Source: Sphingobium aromaticiconvertens (GTDB lineage: Bacteria > Pseudomonadota > Alphaproteobacteria > Sphingomonadales > Sphingomonadaceae). From it: a stretch of DNA of 64,000 bases. The notes beneath the pieces were generated by a model that ran no database searches, had not been told where the DNA came from, and worked only from the letters and a program-made list of their open reading frames with translations. Below, one piece after another: positions 16,365 to 25,297 of this stretch. Where the stretch lies: contig NZ_JBANRJ010000001.1 of NCBI RefSeq assembly GCF_037154075.1, positions 1,099,501-1,163,500 on the forward strand, in the 5' to 3' direction. Position numbers and translations under genes: made by a program. Position 1 is the first letter of the stretch. Each line of letters opens with the position of its first letter.

Positions 16365-17743
16365 GGTTTTTCCCCTTGGCGCATCATTTTGTCCCGATCC
16401 GACAGATGTTCGGCGATCTCTGCCTTCTGTCCCGGATAGCGACCGGATTTCGGCTCCATCGTGTCCAGGTTCCAGTTGGCCTCCACGAACGGCGCGCGGG
16501 TCGTCGCCATCTTCGGATAGCCGCCGACCTGTTTTTCATCGTTCAATATCTCGCCGCGTCCCTCAGCCACGAAGAACAGGACGCGCAGGTCGTCGGCATC
16601 ACGATCCCACGGGCGTGCGCCGGCATGAGCCAGAACATGGGTTTCGACGTCGCGCGTCGGCAGGATTTGGGTGCCTGCCCACCAGACCGGCGGGGCCGAC
16701 ACCTCGTTCAGTTTCGCGCGGGTTTCGCCGTAGCGGCCAAACATCGGCAGCGGCTTGCCCCACTGGTCGACGGCAATATTGTCCTTGCCATAATAATCGA
16801 GGTCGCCATCCCCGCCCAGCATGAGGAACGGCATGCCCGGCTCGGTCGAGGGGCCACCACGAAGCACATTGCCAACCGCCGACAGCTTGCCATTCTGATA
16901 GGGATTATCCCCCCATTCCAGCGCCATCAGGTTATAATGCACGGCCCGCTCGCCCGGGTCGTAAAGGATATTGTTGACCAGCTCGACCTGCGCGCCGCCC
17001 TTTACCAGTGGGTTGCGTTCCTTGTTGTGTGCATAGATGTTGCGATAGATCAGGATCTCGCTGGCATTGTCGTGGATCAGTGTGCCCTTGCTATGCTCGC
17101 CCTTTGGGTGGCTCGCCTCGGCCAGACCCTCCGCCGCCAGATTATAGGAAAAGGTGATGGCGTGGGACGTGTTACGCCGCCACTCCTCGGGCGTTTTCCC
17201 ATCGAAGCGCGGGCCGGAGGCGGACATATTCTCGTCGATCGCCCAGGTGAAGGTGCAATGGTCGATGACGACATTATGCGCCTTCACCGTCGACATGGCG
17301 TCAGCTTCCCAGCCACTTAATTTGGGTTGTCCATCGACGCCCGTGCGAACCCGGATATGACGGATGATGACGTCGTGGGTGGCGACGTCGATGCCGGTGC
17401 GGATCAGGGTGATGTCGGGGGAGGGGGCCGTCTGGCCAGCGATAGTGACGAAAGGTTCGGTGAGGCTGAGTGCCTGTCGCCCCATGTCGATCACGCCTGC
17501 GACCTCGAACACGATGATGCGCGGCCCTTTTGCGTTCAGCGCGGCCTTGAAGCTGCCGGGGCCGTCTGCGGCCAGCGTAGTCACGCGGATGATCCGTCCG
17601 CCCCGCCCGCCCGGCGTGCTCGCTGCCCAGCCGACGGCGCCGGGGAAGGCCATGGGTGTCGTGGCAGGCGCCTTTGCGAGCGCGGGTATTGCACAGCTCA
17701 TGGCCAGCAGCGACAGGATCAGCGGCGAGCGTTTACGCATCAT
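16361..17743 (-). CDS. Secreted pectate lyase (right-handed beta-helix)
   Basis: 460 residues from ATG 17743, which has GGAGA at a good distance; longer frames run into operator sequence. A signal peptide (LILSLLAMSCAIPALA) is followed by the PL1/PelB-type core: FPGAVGWAASTPGGRGG, then FEVAGVID, IRHIRVRTG, VVIDHCTFTWAIDENMS and later beta-helix repeats with asparagine ladders. It cleaves polygalacturonate by beta-elimination to unsaturated oligomers, the source of the KduI substrate. Coupled to the cupin gene downstream and facing operator 3 upstream. The exact PL subfamily is not assigned. Confidence 0.88.
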   Translation of the reverse strand: MMRKRSPLILSLLAMSCAIPALAKAPATTPMAFPGAVGWAASTPGGRGGRIIRVTTLAADGPGSFKAALNAKGPRIIVFEVAGVIDMGRQALSLTEPFVTIAGQTAPSPDITLIRTGIDVATHDVIIRHIRVRTGVDGQPKLSGWEADAMSTVKAHNVVIDHCTFTWAIDENMSASGPRFDGKTPEEWRRNTSHAITFSYNLAAEGLAEASHPKGEHSKGTLIHDNASEILIYRNIYAHNKERNPLVKGGAQVELVNNILYDPGERAVHYNLMALEWGDNPYQNGKLSAVGNVLRGGPSTEPGMPFLMLGGDGDLDYYGKDNIAVDQWGKPLPMFGRYGETRAKLNEVSAPPVWWAGTQILPTRDVETHVLAHAGARPWDRDADDLRVLFFVAEGRGEILNDEKQVGGYPKMATTRAPFVEANWNLDTMEPKSGRYPGQKAEIAEHLSDRDKMMRQGEKP

Positions 17744-17803
17744 CTTTTCAGGTCTCCTCTTCGCCTGTTCTTGACATTGCGGTCGATCCACCGCAACTCT
17801 TTT

Positions 17804-17818
17804 TGACACCGGTGTCCA
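17804..17818. promoter_or_regulatory. LacI-type operator 3 (upstream of pectate lyase)
   Basis: TGACACCGGTGTCCA, identical to operator 2, 60 bases before the leftward pectate-lyase ATG. The 559-base gap 17744-18302 holds this site, a terminator hairpin at 17894 and operator 4 near the TonB receptor. Confidence 0.82.
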
Positions 17819-17893
17819 TACTTCCGAACCTGTCGCCACTTTTCGGGTCGCTCCGGGTGGTGTTGCTCCCGTGGCCGAGGGGGTGGACCGGGA

Positions 17894-17929
17894 CCGGCCA
17901 GCATCTGCACATGCTGGCCGGCCTTTTTT
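17894..17929 (+). terminator. Orphan rho-independent terminator
   Basis: A perfect 11-bp stem (CCGGCCAGCAT 17894-17904 / ATGCTGGCCGG 17911-17921) with a 6-base loop is followed by CC and six T on the plus strand. No plus-strand gene ends upstream: the nearest plus-strand coding gene, the esterase, ends at 15932 and both genes between are leftward. It may end a short untranslated transcript starting near operator 3. Confidence 0.8.
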
Positions 17930-18135
17930 CGTTCAAAACCGGACAGATGAGCGCAATTCCATATGACATTCCCATTATTGGAATGCGATCCGCTGTCCCT
18001 TCCTCTTAAGCCAAAGATTGACTGCTATTAAGCGCCAAAAAGCGGGGAATGCCGCAGAATCTGACAGGCTTTTCCCACTTTCATGTATCATTATTGCGAT
18101 CGGATATTGACAGGTTCATGAGTGCAGCGCATTTA

Positions 18136-18150
18136 TGACACCGGTTTCCA
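18136..18150. promoter_or_regulatory. LacI-type operator 4 (upstream of the TonB receptor)
   Basis: TGACACCGGTTTCCA lies 153 bases before the receptor GTG and is the exact complement of operator 1. Together the four sites mark each transcription unit of the pectin locus except the GH43 gene, which probably reads through from the receptor. Confidence 0.8.
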
Positions 18151-18302
18151 AAGGCGTCGTATAGACCAGTAAAAACTGGCGATGGCTTTGGGGGAGAGGG
18201 GTGCCGCATCGTTTCTGCACGCCAATCCCGAACGTATAGCATGCGTTTTTCCGGCCCAGATAAGGCCGGAAAAACGTCGCGTAACAGGGAAGGAGCAGAA
18301 GG

Positions 18303-21167
18303 GTGACTGATCGTGAAGGGGTGAAGAAGGCAGGCGTCGGCCGCTGGATGATGGGTGCGTCTTTCGCGGTGATCGCGCTGGCGCTGCCCACTCAGGCATT
18401 GGCGCAGAGCGCGCAAACGGCCGATACAACAGCTACGCAGGCAAGTGGTGAAGGCGAAGTCGCCGATATCGTCGTAACCGGCTTCCGCCAATCGCTGGGG
18501 GCCGCCATCAACCTGAAGCGCGAATCGGTTGGGTCGGTCGACGCGATCGTGGCGGAGGACATCGCTAAATTCCCCGATCAGAACCTGGCTGAATCGCTTC
18601 AGCGTATTCCCGGCATCTCGATCCAGCGCGATGGCGGCGAAGGCCGCGCCATTACCGTGCGCGGACTGGGCGCGCAGTTCACCCGTGTTCGCGTCAATGG
18701 GTTGGAAACGGTTGCCACATCGACTGACGGCGCCAGTTCCAACCGCGATCGCTCCTTCGATTTCAACGTGTTTGCGTCGGAACTGTTCAGCTCTCTGGTG
18801 GTGCACAAGACAGCCGAAGCCAGCCTTGACGAAGGCTCTTTGGGCGCGGTGGTCGATCTCAACACCGGCAATCCGCTGGGTGGTAAATATGGGCTGACGC
18901 TCGTCGGTTCGGCTACAGCCGCCTATAATGACCTGTCGAAAAACTGGGGGCCGCGCTTTGCCGGTATTGCCTCGTGGAAGTCGGCGGATGGCCGCTTTGG
19001 CGTTGCCTTGTCGGCCGCCTATTCCAAGCAGAATAATGTCGAACTGGGCAATAACAGTGTGCGATGGGCACAGGCGCGCTTTGATTCCGTCGACAGCACC
19101 AATTGCTGGACCCAGCCCAATTCGGGCGGAACCTATATCGCCAGCGCGGCCTGCAACGCCGCCGCGCTTTCCTTCCACCCGCGCATTCCTCGCTATGGCG
19201 AGGTGGGGCATGATCGTGAACGGCTGGGCCTGACCGCATCGGTTCAGTTCGCGCCCAGCGACAGCACGAAAATTTCGGTCGATGGCCTCTATTCGCGATT
19301 CAAGGAAACCCGCGAAGAGAAATGGGGCGAAGTGCTCCTGCGCTCCAACGAGCGGTCGATCAACATCGTCAATCCTGTCTATGACAGCAACAATAATATG
19401 ATCTCGGCGACGCTGAACGACGCATGGGTGCGGACCGAACATTATCTGCGCAAGTCCCGCACGGAATTCTATCAGCTTGGTGCAACCTGGGATCAGGATG
19501 TAAGCGATACGTTCCGCTTCACCCTGTTGGGCGGTTTTTCCAAGTCGGACGCCGATATCCCGGTCGAAACCACTATGGTGTTCGATGACCGCGATGCGCA
19601 GGGCTACGGCTATGACTATAGCAACAGGAACCAGCCCAAGCTGACGTTCGGGACCAGTGTCACCGACCCTGCCAATTTTCAGCTTGCCGAAATCCGTGAT
19701 CGCCCGTCCAACACCACTAACCGGTTCAAGACGGCGCAATTGCGGACCGAGTGGGACTTGACCGAAGGTTTCACCGTCAAGGCAGGCGGAATGTGGCGCA
19801 AGTTCGATTTCGACGCCGTCGCCTATCAGCGCGATACCGCCGTGTGCGGTAACGGCGGCAGGGATCTGGTGCTGGGCACCATCACCTGCTCACCCACCAG
19901 CCTGTTTGGGCCAACGGCGGTCTATGGTTTCCAGGCGACGCCGGCGCTCAGCGAACTGTTCACCCTGGGACGGGCTGGTCAGCCCGCGGGCACGACCACC
20001 CAATGGCTGATCCCCAATCTGGACGCGGCCACTGACTTCACCAAATTATATGATCGACCGCTGACGCTGGATGTCGGCAATAACCGATCCGTGACGGAAG
20101 AAGTGACCGGCGGTTATCTTCAGTTCGATGCGAAGGGCGATTTTCTGGGTCTGGACTATGCGCTGAACGCGGGCATCCGTTATGCGCGAACGGGGCAGAC
20201 ATCGACCGGCATCAACGGCACGACTGAAGTCACCATCAAGCGCAGCTATGAAGACTGGCTGCCGGCGGTAAATCTGGCGCTGTTCCCGATGCGCGATGTC
20301 GTCATCCGCGCGGCGGTCGCCGATGTCGTGACCCGTCCGTCGCTGGGCAGCCTGACGCCGGGTGGATCGGCCGATGGCTTTCAATATCGCGTGAGCTTCG
20401 GCAATCCGCAGCTCGATCCTTATCGGGCGACATCCTATGATCTGGCGGTTGAATGGTATTTCGCGCCGCAGTCGATTTTCTCGGTCGCCCTGTTCAAGAA
20501 GGATGTGCAGAGCTTCCCGGTTTCCACATCCATTTCCAACGCCACCTTCACAGAAACTGGCCTGCCCGCCTCCGTGCTGGTCAGCAGTTCTCCTGCGGCG
20601 CTCAACCCCGCGCAGCAGTCACTGCCGATCTGGACGATCGCGACAACGATCAACGGCACGGGCGCCTCGCTCAAGGGGGCGGAAATTGCGTTGCAGATGC
20701 CCTTCTCCTTCCTGCCGGGCATCTTCAAGAATTTCGGCATGATCGCGAACGCTACCTTCATCGATTCCGATGCTGACTATAACGTGCAGGGTCCAGCCGT
20801 CGTGCCGGGTGGCGGGCTGGTTTCGGGCATACGGACGAACACGCTCTTTGGTGTGTCGAAGCGTGCCTATAACGGCACCCTCTATTATGAGGATGCGAAG
20901 TTCAGCGCCCGCGTTTCGGCCAGCTATCGTAGCGCCTATGCGGATCAGAACAGCGCCACCGGCAATGTGTTCGAGGGGTATAACAGCACCGTGAACGTGG
21001 ATGCCGCGGTCCGCTACAAGCTGACGGACTGGGTTGAGCTTTCGCTGGAAGGGATCAACCTGACCGACGAATATCGCGATCGCTACACCGATCTCGATGC
21101 CAACCGGAACTATGAATATAATCATTTTGGCCGCACCTTTCAGATCGGCGCGCGCTTCAAAATGTAG
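18303..21167 (+). CDS. TonB-dependent receptor for oligogalacturonide-type substrate
   Basis: 954 residues. Signal peptide (VIALALPTQALAQ), TonB-box-like DIVVTGFRQSL, plug domain (IAKFPDQNLAESLQRIPGISIQRDGGEG, then ITVRGLGAQFTRVRVNGLE), and a long 22-strand barrel closing with an aromatic end (FGRTFQIGARFKM). It belongs to the large sphingomonad/Caulobacter type used for plant glycans rather than siderophores. The genes around it and operator 4 point to pectin fragments. Starts with GTG after AAGGAG. It is followed by a terminator, then a GH43 gene. Confidence 0.9.
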   Translation: MTDREGVKKAGVGRWMMGASFAVIALALPTQALAQSAQTADTTATQASGEGEVADIVVTGFRQSLGAAINLKRESVGSVDAIVAEDIAKFPDQNLAESLQRIPGISIQRDGGEGRAITVRGLGAQFTRVRVNGLETVATSTDGASSNRDRSFDFNVFASELFSSLVVHKTAEASLDEGSLGAVVDLNTGNPLGGKYGLTLVGSATAAYNDLSKNWGPRFAGIASWKSADGRFGVALSAAYSKQNNVELGNNSVRWAQARFDSVDSTNCWTQPNSGGTYIASAACNAAALSFHPRIPRYGEVGHDRERLGLTASVQFAPSDSTKISVDGLYSRFKETREEKWGEVLLRSNERSINIVNPVYDSNNNMISATLNDAWVRTEHYLRKSRTEFYQLGATWDQDVSDTFRFTLLGGFSKSDADIPVETTMVFDDRDAQGYGYDYSNRNQPKLTFGTSVTDPANFQLAEIRDRPSNTTNRFKTAQLRTEWDLTEGFTVKAGGMWRKFDFDAVAYQRDTAVCGNGGRDLVLGTITCSPTSLFGPTAVYGFQATPALSELFTLGRAGQPAGTTTQWLIPNLDAATDFTKLYDRPLTLDVGNNRSVTEEVTGGYLQFDAKGDFLGLDYALNAGIRYARTGQTSTGINGTTEVTIKRSYEDWLPAVNLALFPMRDVVIRAAVADVVTRPSLGSLTPGGSADGFQYRVSFGNPQLDPYRATSYDLAVEWYFAPQSIFSVALFKKDVQSFPVSTSISNATFTETGLPASVLVSSSPAALNPAQQSLPIWTIATTINGTGASLKGAEIALQMPFSFLPGIFKNFGMIANATFIDSDADYNVQGPAVVPGGGLVSGIRTNTLFGVSKRAYNGTLYYEDAKFSARVSASYRSAYADQNSATGNVFEGYNSTVNVDAAVRYKLTDWVELSLEGINLTDEYRDRYTDLDANRNYEYNHFGRTFQIGARFKM

Positions 21168-21174
21168 GGATTGT

Positions 21175-21212
21175 GGCCGGGCCACCCGTCAGCAGGGCGG
21201 CCCGGCCTTTTA
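21175..21212 (+). terminator. Rho-independent terminator after the TonB receptor
   Basis: GGCCGGGCC (21175-21183) pairs with GGCCCGGCC (21199-21207), followed by a T-rich tail. The next gene starts only 20 bases later, so it may attenuate rather than isolate GH43 expression. Confidence 0.75.
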
Positions 21213-21231
21213 TTTACGGAAGGGCTATAGA

Positions 21232-22830
21232 ATGACTATCAGTCGGCGGACGGCGATGACGGGGGCGATGGCGGGTGGCGCGCTTGCGTTGGTCCGTCCC
21301 GATATGACCGTTGCCGCTTCGCAAGGGGCGGGCGTATCGATCGACTGGAAACGTGGCTTCGACAATCAGCGGATCGCCGATCTGGGCGATGGCCGTTTTC
21401 TCAATCCGCTGCTGTCGGGCGATCGGCCCGACCCCGCCATTCTGAAGGACGGGGCGGATTATTACATGACCTTCTCCACCTTCGACAGCTATCCTGGGCT
21501 GACGATCTGGCACTCACGCGACCTGATCAACTGGCAACCGCGTAGCGCCGCGCTCCACAAGAATATCGGGTCGGTCTGGGCGGTCAGCCTGGAAAAGCAT
21601 GAGGGCCGCTATTTCCTTTACATTCCGGTCAAGGCCAGCCCCAACAGCATCTTCGTCATCCATGCCGACAGTATCGACGGGCCATGGAGCGACCCCATCG
21701 ACCTCAAGCTGCACGAGCATATCGACCCCTGCCATGCGGTGGGGGAGGATGGCAGCCGCTGGCTGTTTCTGTCGGGCGGCGATCGCATCCGCCTTTCCGA
21801 CGATGGCCTGTCGACCGTTGGCGCGGTCGAGCATGTGTACGATCCGTGGCGCTATCCCGACACCTGGGATGTCGAGGGGTTCGCGCCGGAAGGACCGAAG
21901 ATCCACCGCCATGGCGGCTGGTTCTACATGCTGACCGCCGTGGGCGGCACGGCTGGGCCACCGACCGGCCATATGGTCATCGCCGCGCGTTCGCGTTCGA
22001 TCAACGGGCCGTGGGAACAGCATCCCAATAACCCGCTGGTCCATACGGAAAGCATCCATGAGCGCTGGTGGTCACGCGGCCACGCCAGTCTGGTCGAGGG
22101 GCCGGATGGCAGTTGGTGGGCGGTCTATCATGGCTATGAAAACGGCCTGTGGACACTGGGGCGGCAAACGCTGCTGGACCCGGTGGAATGGACGGCGGAC
22201 GATTGGTTCCGCATGACCGGCGGCGACCTGTCACAGCCACTGTCCAAACCGCGCGGCGGCAAAGCTCTGCCCCATGGTCAGGCCCTGTCGGATGATTTCA
22301 AGCGGCTGGATCTGGGGGCCAAGTGGAACTTCTTCCGCCCCGCACCGGACGAGGCCAGCCGCGCGCGCGTAGAAAAGGGCGCGCTGATATTGAAGGGACG
22401 GGGGACAGCACCCAGCAATTCCTCTCCTCTGCTGTTGATCGCGGGCGACCCGGCCTATGAATTTTCCTGCGATATAGAGATTGCGCCGGGCGGCACGGCG
22501 GGCCTGCTGCTTTTCTACGACGACAAACTCTATTGCGGCCTCGGCTTTGACGAGCAGCGCTTCGTCACCCATCAATATGGCATAGAGCGCGGCCGTCCCG
22601 CCAATCCCCATGGCCGCCGGATGACGATGCGGGTCACGAACAACCGCCATATCATCTCCTTCCACCTGAGCGGCGATGGCGGCAGGACATGGGCACGGTT
22701 CGACCGGGGAATGGAAGTGTCAGGCTATCACCACAATGTTCGCGGCGGCTTCCTGATGCTGCGACCTGGCCTCTATTCGGCGGGGCCGGGCGAGACGCGG
22801 TTTCGGGATTTCCGGTTCAGGGCGTTGTGA
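21232..22830 (+). CDS. Exported glycoside hydrolase family 43 enzyme
   Basis: 532 residues from ATG 21232. A Tat-like leader (SRRTAMTGAMAGGALAL) precedes a five-bladed propeller: LSGDRPDPAILKDG holds the family's catalytic-base aspartate and DVEGFAPEGPKI the acid glutamate. From about residue 345 a beta-sandwich C-terminal domain follows (LSDDFKRLDLGAKWNFF, later RGGFLMLRPGLYS), as in beta-xylosidase/arabinofuranosidase GH43 enzymes. It would trim arabinose or xylose side chains from pectin fragments. Exact specificity is not readable. Confidence 0.87.
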   Translation: MTISRRTAMTGAMAGGALALVRPDMTVAASQGAGVSIDWKRGFDNQRIADLGDGRFLNPLLSGDRPDPAILKDGADYYMTFSTFDSYPGLTIWHSRDLINWQPRSAALHKNIGSVWAVSLEKHEGRYFLYIPVKASPNSIFVIHADSIDGPWSDPIDLKLHEHIDPCHAVGEDGSRWLFLSGGDRIRLSDDGLSTVGAVEHVYDPWRYPDTWDVEGFAPEGPKIHRHGGWFYMLTAVGGTAGPPTGHMVIAARSRSINGPWEQHPNNPLVHTESIHERWWSRGHASLVEGPDGSWWAVYHGYENGLWTLGRQTLLDPVEWTADDWFRMTGGDLSQPLSKPRGGKALPHGQALSDDFKRLDLGAKWNFFRPAPDEASRARVEKGALILKGRGTAPSNSSPLLLIAGDPAYEFSCDIEIAPGGTAGLLLFYDDKLYCGLGFDEQRFVTHQYGIERGRPANPHGRRMTMRVTNNRHIISFHLSGDGGRTWARFDRGMEVSGYHHNVRGGFLMLRPGLYSAGPGETRFRDFRFRAL

Positions 22831-22871
22831 GGTTCTGATGCGACGGGGCCTGCGTGCAATGGCCTCACACC

Positions 22872-23576
22872 CTAATTCAGATAGAAGTCGACCGTCGTGA
22901 CCACCCGCACTTTCTTGTATGGGGTGTCGGCGGCGCTGTCGCCCTCGCCATCGCGAGCCTCGATCGAGAAATAGCCCTGCGTCGCGCTCTTGATGCCGCC
23001 GACGCTGGTGCGGCTGTCCTTGGCGAACTGTTCGGCGGAGGCGCGCGCGTCCTTGGTGGCGGCGGCGACCATGGTCGGCTTCACATCGTTCAGCTTGGTG
23101 AAGCTGTAGCGCATCCCCGACCCCTCTTGTAGCGTGACGCCGCGCCGGACCAGATCGAACTGTTGCGCGACGGCGCGCTGGGCGCGGGCGATGTCAGTGG
23201 TCCGCAGCAACATGCGTTGGGTGATGGTGATCGTGTTGACGCCATTATTGATATACTGGTTCACGCCCGCGCCGCTGGGGGTAAGGTCGGTGGGCTTGAA
23301 ACCGAGTGCGGTGAAATAGGCCTTCAACTCGCGGGTGTTGTTGTCGATCTCCGCGCGCACGGTGGGCAGGTCGAAGCCGTTCGCCGAATAGCTGATCGAC
23401 CAGGTGGCAAGGTCGGCGGTGACATTCTTTTCCGACAGGCCGCGCACCGTCACCGAACGGTCTGCCGCCCTGGCGCGGGTCAGGCCGTCACCCAGAAGAT
23501 AGCCGCCTGCGATCAATCCCACGCCCAAAATCGCCGCGCAGCCCAGTAAGACCTTGTCGCGAATATCGATTGCCAT
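22872..23576 (-). CDS. SIMPL domain protein (DUF541)
   Basis: 234 residues. One N-terminal membrane anchor ([21 protein letters not shown]) and then the SIMPL/DUF541 domain: [24 protein letters not shown], the VNQYINNG strand region, and a C-terminal [12 protein letters not shown]. Family members are periplasmic or surface proteins linked to stress tolerance; the biochemical role is unknown. It is convergent with the GH43 gene and diverges from gloA. Confidence 0.85.
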   Translation of the reverse strand: MAIDIRDKVLLGCAAILGVGLIAGGYLLGDGLTRARAADRSVTVRGLSEKNVTADLATWSISYSANGFDLPTVRAEIDNNTRELKAYFTALGFKPTDLTPSGAGVNQYINNGVNTITITQRMLLRTTDIARAQRAVAQQFDLVRRGVTLQEGSGMRYSFTKLNDVKPTMVAAATKDARASAEQFAKDSRTSVGGIKSATQGYFSIEARDGEGDSAADTPYKKVRVVTTVDFYLN

Positions 23577-23680
23577 CGCTCTATCCCCTCTTTCGATCGC
23601 CAGAGTGGCGACTTATCTATAGAATGACTGCCATTCAGAAGATGAACCGTTGCTTTATAGAGACGAACGGAGTGTTCCCC

Positions 23681-24097
23681 TTGCCCAAATATCTGCACAG
23701 CATGATCCGTGTTACCGATGTCGACAAGAGTATCGCCTTCTTCGACCTGCTCGGCCTGAAGGAAGTCAAGCGGATGGAGAGCGAACAGGGGCGTTTCACC
23801 CTCGTCTATCTTGCCGCGCCGGGTGACGAGGATGCGCAGGTCGAACTGACCCATAATTGGGACCCGGAACCCTATGATGGGGGCCGCAATTTTGGTCATA
23901 TCGCTTATCAAGTCGAAAATATCTATGAGACCTGCCAGCGGTTTATGGACGCGGGAATCACTATCAACCGCCCGCCCCGCGATGGGCACATGGCCTTCGT
24001 CCGCACGCCCGACAATATCTCCATCGAACTGTTGCAGGACGGGCGGCTGGACCCGATAGAACCCTGGGTCTCCATGCCTAATATCGGCGTCTGGTAA
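23681..24097 (+). CDS. gloA: Glyoxalase I (lactoylglutathione lyase), VOC family
   Basis: 138 residues from TTG 23681, giving [11 protein letters not shown], the usual family start, with GGAG upstream; longer frames begin at ATGs without good ribosome sites. The metal ligands are all visible: His in LHSMIRV, Glu in VELTHNW, His in FGHIAY and Glu in SIELLQDG. It converts the methylglyoxal-glutathione hemithioacetal to S-lactoylglutathione. The next gene, 4 bases later, is glyoxalase II, so the pair is a detoxification operon. Confidence 0.9.
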   Translation: MPKYLHSMIRVTDVDKSIAFFDLLGLKEVKRMESEQGRFTLVYLAAPGDEDAQVELTHNWDPEPYDGGRNFGHIAYQVENIYETCQRFMDAGITINRPPRDGHMAFVRTPDNISIELLQDGRLDPIEPWVSMPNIGVW

Positions 24098-24101
24098 GGC
24101 G

Positions 24102-24824
24102 ATGCTGGAGATCGTCCGTGTTCCCGTGCTCAGCGACAATTATGTCTGGCTGATGCATGATGCCACATCCGGCGAGACGGTGGTGATCGATCCTGCTGTT
24201 GCCGACCCGGTGCTGGAGGCTGCCCATGCGCGGGGCTGGGTAATCAATCAGATCTGGAACACGCACTGGCACCCCGATCATGTTGGAGGCAATGCCGAAA
24301 TCAAGGCGCAGACCGGTTGCACCATCACCGGTCCTGCTGCCGAGGCCGCCAGGATCAGCACGCTCGACCGGGGTGTGGGAGAGGGCGACACGGTGCGGAT
24401 CGGCGATCACAGCGCGCAGGTGCTGGCGGTGCCCGCGCACACCGCCGGGCATATCGCCTATCATCTGGCGGATGATCGGTTGATCTTCGTTGGCGATACG
24501 ATGTTCGCCATGGGCTGCGGTCGTCTGTTCGAGGGAACGGCGGCGCAGATGTTCGCCAATATGCAGCGCTTTGCCACATTGCCCGACGATACAATCGTCT
24601 ATTGCGCGCATGAATATACGCAAAGCAATGGCCGTTTTGCGCTGTCGGTGGAGCCAGATAATCAGGCGATACGGGACCGGATGGCTGTGGTCGATGCCGC
24701 CCGTGCGCGGGGCGAGGCGACCGTGCCGACCACCATCGGCGCAGAACGGGCGACCAACCCTTTCCTGCGCGCCGACAGTGTGGAAGAACTGGGCCGCAGG
24801 CGCGCGGCAAAGGATGCGGCCTGA
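24102..24824 (+). CDS. gloB: Hydroxyacylglutathione hydrolase (glyoxalase II)
   Basis: 240 residues, metallo-beta-lactamase fold. The motif THWHPDHVGG gives His55, His57, Asp59 and His60; further metal ligands lie in VPAHTAGHIAY, FVGDTMFAMGCGR and YCAHEYTQSN. The C-terminal glutathione-binding part ending RAKDAA-like (GRRRAAKDAA) is normal. It hydrolyses S-lactoylglutathione to lactate. Operon with gloA. Confidence 0.94.
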   Translation: MLEIVRVPVLSDNYVWLMHDATSGETVVIDPAVADPVLEAAHARGWVINQIWNTHWHPDHVGGNAEIKAQTGCTITGPAAEAARISTLDRGVGEGDTVRIGDHSAQVLAVPAHTAGHIAYHLADDRLIFVGDTMFAMGCGRLFEGTAAQMFANMQRFATLPDDTIVYCAHEYTQSNGRFALSVEPDNQAIRDRMAVVDAARARGEATVPTTIGAERATNPFLRADSVEELGRRRAAKDAA

Positions 24825-24882
24825 CGGTTTTTGTGTCAGGATGCCGTCCTTATAGACAAGGACTTTTGACAGGAGAGTGACC

Positions 24883-25290
24883 ATGCGCGCGATAATCGTC
24901 CCGATGGTGGCCTCACTGGCGCTGGCAGGCTGCGCGGGCAGCTATGAACCCACGCCACTGACTGCAAAACAGGCAACCGAGCTGGAAAAGGCGCTGGAGG
25001 GCAAGGTGCCGGGTGAAAAGGTCAGCTGCATCACCAGCTATCCCCAAAGCAGCCTGCGCGTCATCAGCAATAATGTGCTGCTCTATCGGGTCAGCAGCAA
25101 GCTGGTCTATCGCAACGACCTGATCGGCAGTTGCAATGGCCTGACGCGCGGCGATACATTGGTGGTCAACACTTTTGGATCGCAATATTGCCGGGGTGAC
25201 ATCGCGCGATCGGTCAACCTGACGATCGGCACCCAGTCGGGTGGTTGCGCGCTGGGCGACTTCATTCCGTATCGCACCCCGGCCAAATAA
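24883..25290 (+). CDS. Small lipoprotein, uncharacterised
   Basis: 135 residues. The lipobox LALAGC ends the signal peptide, so the mature protein starts at Cys and is membrane-anchored. Four further cysteines (VSCIT, IGSCNG, QYCRGD, GGCALG) suggest disulfides. ATG 24883 has AGGAG 8-12 bases upstream and is preferred to GTG 24877. I recognise the general type, common in sphingomonads, but no function. Confidence 0.75.
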   Translation: MRAIIVPMVASLALAGCAGSYEPTPLTAKQATELEKALEGKVPGEKVSCITSYPQSSLRVISNNVLLYRVSSKLVYRNDLIGSCNGLTRGDTLVVNTFGSQYCRGDIARSVNLTIGTQSGGCALGDFIPYRTPAK

Positions 25291-25297
25291 GCGCGGA

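Noticed and set aside
18081..19739. 552-codon minus-strand frame
   Set aside because: Shadow of the TonB receptor and its leader; no recognisable motif.
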